A DNA stretch of 64,000 nucleotides. It comes from Gorsachius magnificus (Eukaryota > Chordata > Aves > Pelecaniformes > Ardeidae). The DNA lies in the NCBI GenBank assembly GCA_034008185.1, contig CM067081.1:21885821-21949820 (forward strand), given 5' to 3'. How positions within the stretch are numbered: the first letter of the stretch is position 1; every line of letters begins with the position of its first letter. A model generated the notes under the pieces. It was not told where the DNA came from and made no database searches. It saw only the letters and a list, made by a program, of their open reading frames with translations. Below are positions 60,601 through 64,000 of the stretch, in pieces. The translations under genes and the position numbers were made by a program.

Positions 60601-61967
60601 TAACTCAACACCATGCTCAATGTAAAAACCAAAGTGCATAGCAGAAGTGCTGTCCCACTCTCTGGGGCACCATTACTCCTGATCCCAGGGTGGGCAGTGC
60701 CTGGGTATTATGGAGGTGTCAGAGGAGCTACAGCAGGCTCAAGTATCGGACGCTCTGGAAAGGCAGAGGAGCCCATATGCAATATGGAAAGGGGGCAGCT
60801 TGCCCCAGCCTAACTGCAGGGCAGTCTGTTCGAACCCCCCCTTTCATCATCCGCAGACCCTTTCTCAGGGATGACAATAATCCCCACATTACTCTACCAG
60901 TTTTCAAGAATGGCCAATTTTATTCAGCACCGCAGTTACTCAGTCTAAAATTCAACCTGACCCAGAATTCAGATTACTGTCACCACCGCCTTGTTTTATT
61001 TCGTCCTAGTAGAGGATACAGCAACATTTGATTACAGGCTGCACTGAATGGCAGACAGCTCTGCTGCAGCGAGTTGGAAGAGTTTTTGCTGCAATGGGAA
61101 GATACACATGTCCTTTGAGGGCTCCCTTCTCATCATTTCAGCGATCGGTTCTGCAGTCTGGGTTTGTAGCAATGCACAGCGGTTTCTGGTTTAGCTCTGG
61201 GCAAGCCCTCTTGGAAGCTGCTTTTTGAGCAACTGTGAAGGGCGGAGGCGCTACGTGAATGCATCCTGACTTGAGCAGAGCAGCCCAGAGAGTTTAGCAT
61301 AAATCCAATGTCACTCGGACTAATTGAAACCTCAGTTTGCCGTCAAAGATGCTGTTGAGAGCCTGTTACAGTGCTCTGCTGCTCTGTCCGGAGGCCTTGT
61401 GGCCAGTGAGACGAGAGGGCCACTGGAGTCTGGGTCCTCACTCCAAATTACAAGCCACACCCTAGTTTAAGAAGTTCCCACCTTTATTTACTTTATCTAA
61501 TCATCCTTCACAGTTTAACACATTTTCAGTTACACAGATTAAGCTGATTAAGCCACACTCCAAATCACATGAACCCGAGGTGAATAAATCCAAAAAGAAG
61601 AGTTCAGAGAGCTGAAACCAGCTAACTCCCAGCAGGTGTGCTCATGCCCAGCCCCACAGCGCTCAGGAGCTTGCGGTAGGTACCAAGGATGTCCATCCTC
61701 AGCTCCTGGTTGCTGCATACTCCTTGGGGGTACTGAATGTGACCACATCCCACCACCAACCCTTTGGTCCTCCACTGTGAGGACACATTTTGAAGCAAGA
61801 AATCAGGAGGATGAACAGCGAGGACAGAGCTGAATCCTCTCTGTATTCCCACCCATACAGCTCTTCCTCTTCTCCTCCATAAGCCGTCCCCCAGGTTAAG
61901 CCATCTGTGCTCAATATTCAGAGCCCAGAGACCTGTACGGGAAAGACCAGCCCAACTCTGCCAACAG
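54657..61967 (-). other. Upstream SPATA13 intron
   Basis: No long coding exon of the SPATA13 N-terminus is found here. GC-richer patches at 56040-56540 and 60140-60840 have short frames on both strands without recognisable domains. A 27-bp tandem duplication lies at 57339-57392. Confidence 0.5.
57339..57392. repeat. 27-bp tandem duplication
   Basis: Units 57339-57365 and 57366-57392 start AGTTGATGCT and end GGGTATTTCATACC. They differ at one base (CTCAAGG and CTTAAGG). Confidence 0.9.
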
Positions 61968-62281
61968 CTGAAAGCTGGGGGAGTGATGGAGCCAGACTCT
62001 TCTCAGTGGTGCCCAGTGACAGGACAGGGGTCAATGGGCACAAACTGAAGCATAAGAGTTTCCAGGTGAATGTGAGGAAGAACTTCTTTACTTTGAGGGT
62101 GACAGAGCACTGGACCAGGCTGCCCAGGGGGGCTGTGGAGTCTCCTTCTCTGGAGATATTCAAAACCCACCTGGACGATGTCCTGTGCAACCTGCTCTGG
62201 GTGACCCTGCTTTAGCAGGGGGGTTGGACTGGATGATCTCCGGAGGTCCCTTCCAACCCCTGCCACTCTGTGACTGCACGA
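61968..62281 (+). mobile_element. CR1 3' fragment (about 314 bp), antisense to SPATA13
   Basis: From GCTGGGGGAGTGATGGAGCC through AACTTCTTTACTTTGAGGGT and GACTGGATGATCTCCGGAGG to CCACTCTGTGACT. The tail reads CTCTGTGACT instead of ATTCTATG, marking a different and older CR1 subfamily from the 11.3 kb element. Confidence 0.88.
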
Positions 62282-64000
62282 TGTGGATTAGTTGGGACCA
62301 TCGACTTTTGCATGGCACAAATATGAACAAGTCAACAGACGGGTCTTGGAGCACTTAAAATACAGTCTGCAAACAAAATGTGACTCAACCCTAATTACAG
62401 CAGAGTTACCTCTTCACTATAATTTACCATTCACTTATAGTCAGGCAGATAAGGTATTTAAGTAATAAAAAGTCTGGTGTGCTGTGAAGCCAGGTGCCAG
62501 CAAGGCAACTTAAATAGCAAGTGCTCTAAGGGCTTGTGAAAGACTAGGTGGAATGTCAAATAACTTGATTTGTCTTTTTTTGTGACAAGTTCAGAACAGT
62601 GTTTTGTTTAGGCAGCCTTAGCCACTGACACATGCCAGTCCAAAGTAAAGGGTTCAAATTTTTGTTAGTTACAGCGATGTGGGGCTCTCCTTCAGGAAAG
62701 TAAAGGCTATGCCAAACAGTCCAAATACAAGCCTGTACTTAATCATCTATGCTATTTAAAAGCGATGTATTGAATGTAAGTGACAGTGCCATAAAGCAGA
62801 GACTGGGAAAGCATAGGCTGTCACAGATGAGCTTTGGTGACTCACGTCTCTCTTGCTTAAGAAGTGCTGAGGCATGGATCCAGGCTGCACTTAATTAGCT
62901 CTTCCCTTGGGAAGCAACCTCTTCAACAACCGAGAAGGCCAAACACCTGCCCTGCTCCAGTCCAAATCTTGCATTTTGGTTAAACCAACAAAGTGGCAGA
63001 AGTGGTAAGACCTCAAGACCGAATCACGTAGGAAAAAAATCCACAAAAGATCAATTCAGGTAAATGGATAGACACCCTTGCGTGAATACTGCAAAATCAG
63101 CTTTACAGCGTCGGGGAAACACAAGGTAGAAACATTTAGTTTCCACATTTGGGAAAATAGAGAGACGGACCAAGTTCCACAGACTTCATTTGCCAACTAA
63201 TCTACTAGATGAGTGGGTAAGGGAATAAACTAGATTTGCTTCCAGCTACAGCAGCCATTCAACACGTTTGAGCCTGACTGCGTAGCACCTTGTAAGCTTT
63301 GTACTGAAATACGTCTCGAAGCCACGGACATTGTAGTGGCTGTACTGGAATACATACTGGCTTTTACATGAAATCCACACAGAAAAGAAGATGCATGAAA
63401 CATGGAAACAGTGCAGGTTTGTCCATCAGCACAGTGTATTTAAGGTTCAAAGTCTTAAAAAAAATGGGATTCGCATGGCTCAGCCTTACATCTCAAATGA
63501 TTGTTGAGAATGAACCAAGCGCTTGACTGCCACAGGAACAACTTGCTGGGCTGGTACAGTTCTGTAACACAGAGGTGTAAGGTGGGGTTAAAAATGAATT
63601 GTAAGTCAAAAGTTCAAACCCCAGTGACCTCATTGTGTGGGTATGTGGCATTCATAAAAGTGCCTGCAGGCTGAATAAACTCCAATTAAAAAATAACCTC
63701 GCATAAGTATCTTTGGTACCAAGCCACCTCCAATGCTGAGGGAATGTTGTAAAGGAGGAGGAAATGAGCAATGAAACCCTCCAAAGAAATGGCAGGGAGA
63801 AACCATACCACTCTCCCTGGTTTGTAGTCACTCTCAGTGCCACGGCCACCATTTCCTTCACCACCTGCAGGGCTCCATTCCAGACCGGCCGCCTGCCCGC
63901 CACACAAACCCAGAGCTGCCACCAGTGGCACGCTCCGTATTTCAGACAACCGAAGCAAGCGTTAAAAGGCACTCACAATTAACCTAAAATATGTTACAAT
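62282..64000 (-). other. Right end of window, probably SPATA13 intron
   Basis: No exon, RNA gene or repeat recognised. The minus-strand frames at 63652-63972 show no match to SPATA13 or any family I know. Confidence 0.5.

Noticed and set aside
60140..60840. Cluster of overlapping plus-strand frames suggesting a small gene
   Set aside because: Three overlapping frames in GC-richer sequence, none with a domain, good splice sites or SPATA13 similarity.

Overview
This window is vertebrate nuclear DNA, almost certainly from a bird. The signs are split genes with GT-AG introns, many CR1 LINE fragments ending in the avian ATTCTATG tail repeats, and a solo LTR of a type common in birds. There is no operon structure and no CRISPR array. 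Most long open frames are either CR1 sequence or chance.

Two host genes lie head-to-tail on the minus strand. At the left (1.7-7.1 kb) is C1QTNF9 (CTRP9), a secreted collagen/C1q adipokine, with three coding exons (6960-7125, 4304-4366, 1769-2563). To its right (20.5-54.7 kb, running beyond the window) is SPATA13 (ASEF2), an APC-regulated Rac1/Cdc42 guanine-nucleotide exchange factor. I placed twelve SPATA13 coding exons by splice sites, phase continuity and similarity to the family. Together they encode an N-terminal extension, the ABR region, SH3, DH and PH domains and the C-terminal tail (785 codons plus stop). The order SPATA13 then C1QTNF9 on one strand matches human 13q12 synteny. The first coding exon(s) of the long SPATA13 form are not seen and probably lie past 64000.

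Mobile DNA fills much of the rest. A CR1 at 11348-13945 keeps a 793-codon frame covering the whole reverse transcriptase. It has a scrambled 5' junction and a duplicated 3' tail. A minus-strand CR1 at 22676-23880 is split by an opposite-strand CR1. Smaller CR1 pieces lie at 19.1, 32.6, 35.6, 42.3, 52.7 and 62.0 kb. A 594-bp solo LTR at 43777-44370 has a perfect 5-bp target-site duplication.

I found no new gene system. The points most worth a second look are: two single-base homopolymer contractions that break the C1QTNF9 collagen frame 20 bp apart; a CpG-rich patch at 39.04-39.48 kb inside SPATA13 that could be an alternative promoter for an ABR-less exchange factor; the chimeric CR1; the nested inverted CR1 pair; the solo LTR with 20-bp repeats; and an exact 3 x 25-bp minisatellite beside a SPATA13 exon. 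All gene names rest on recalled family similarity; no search was run.
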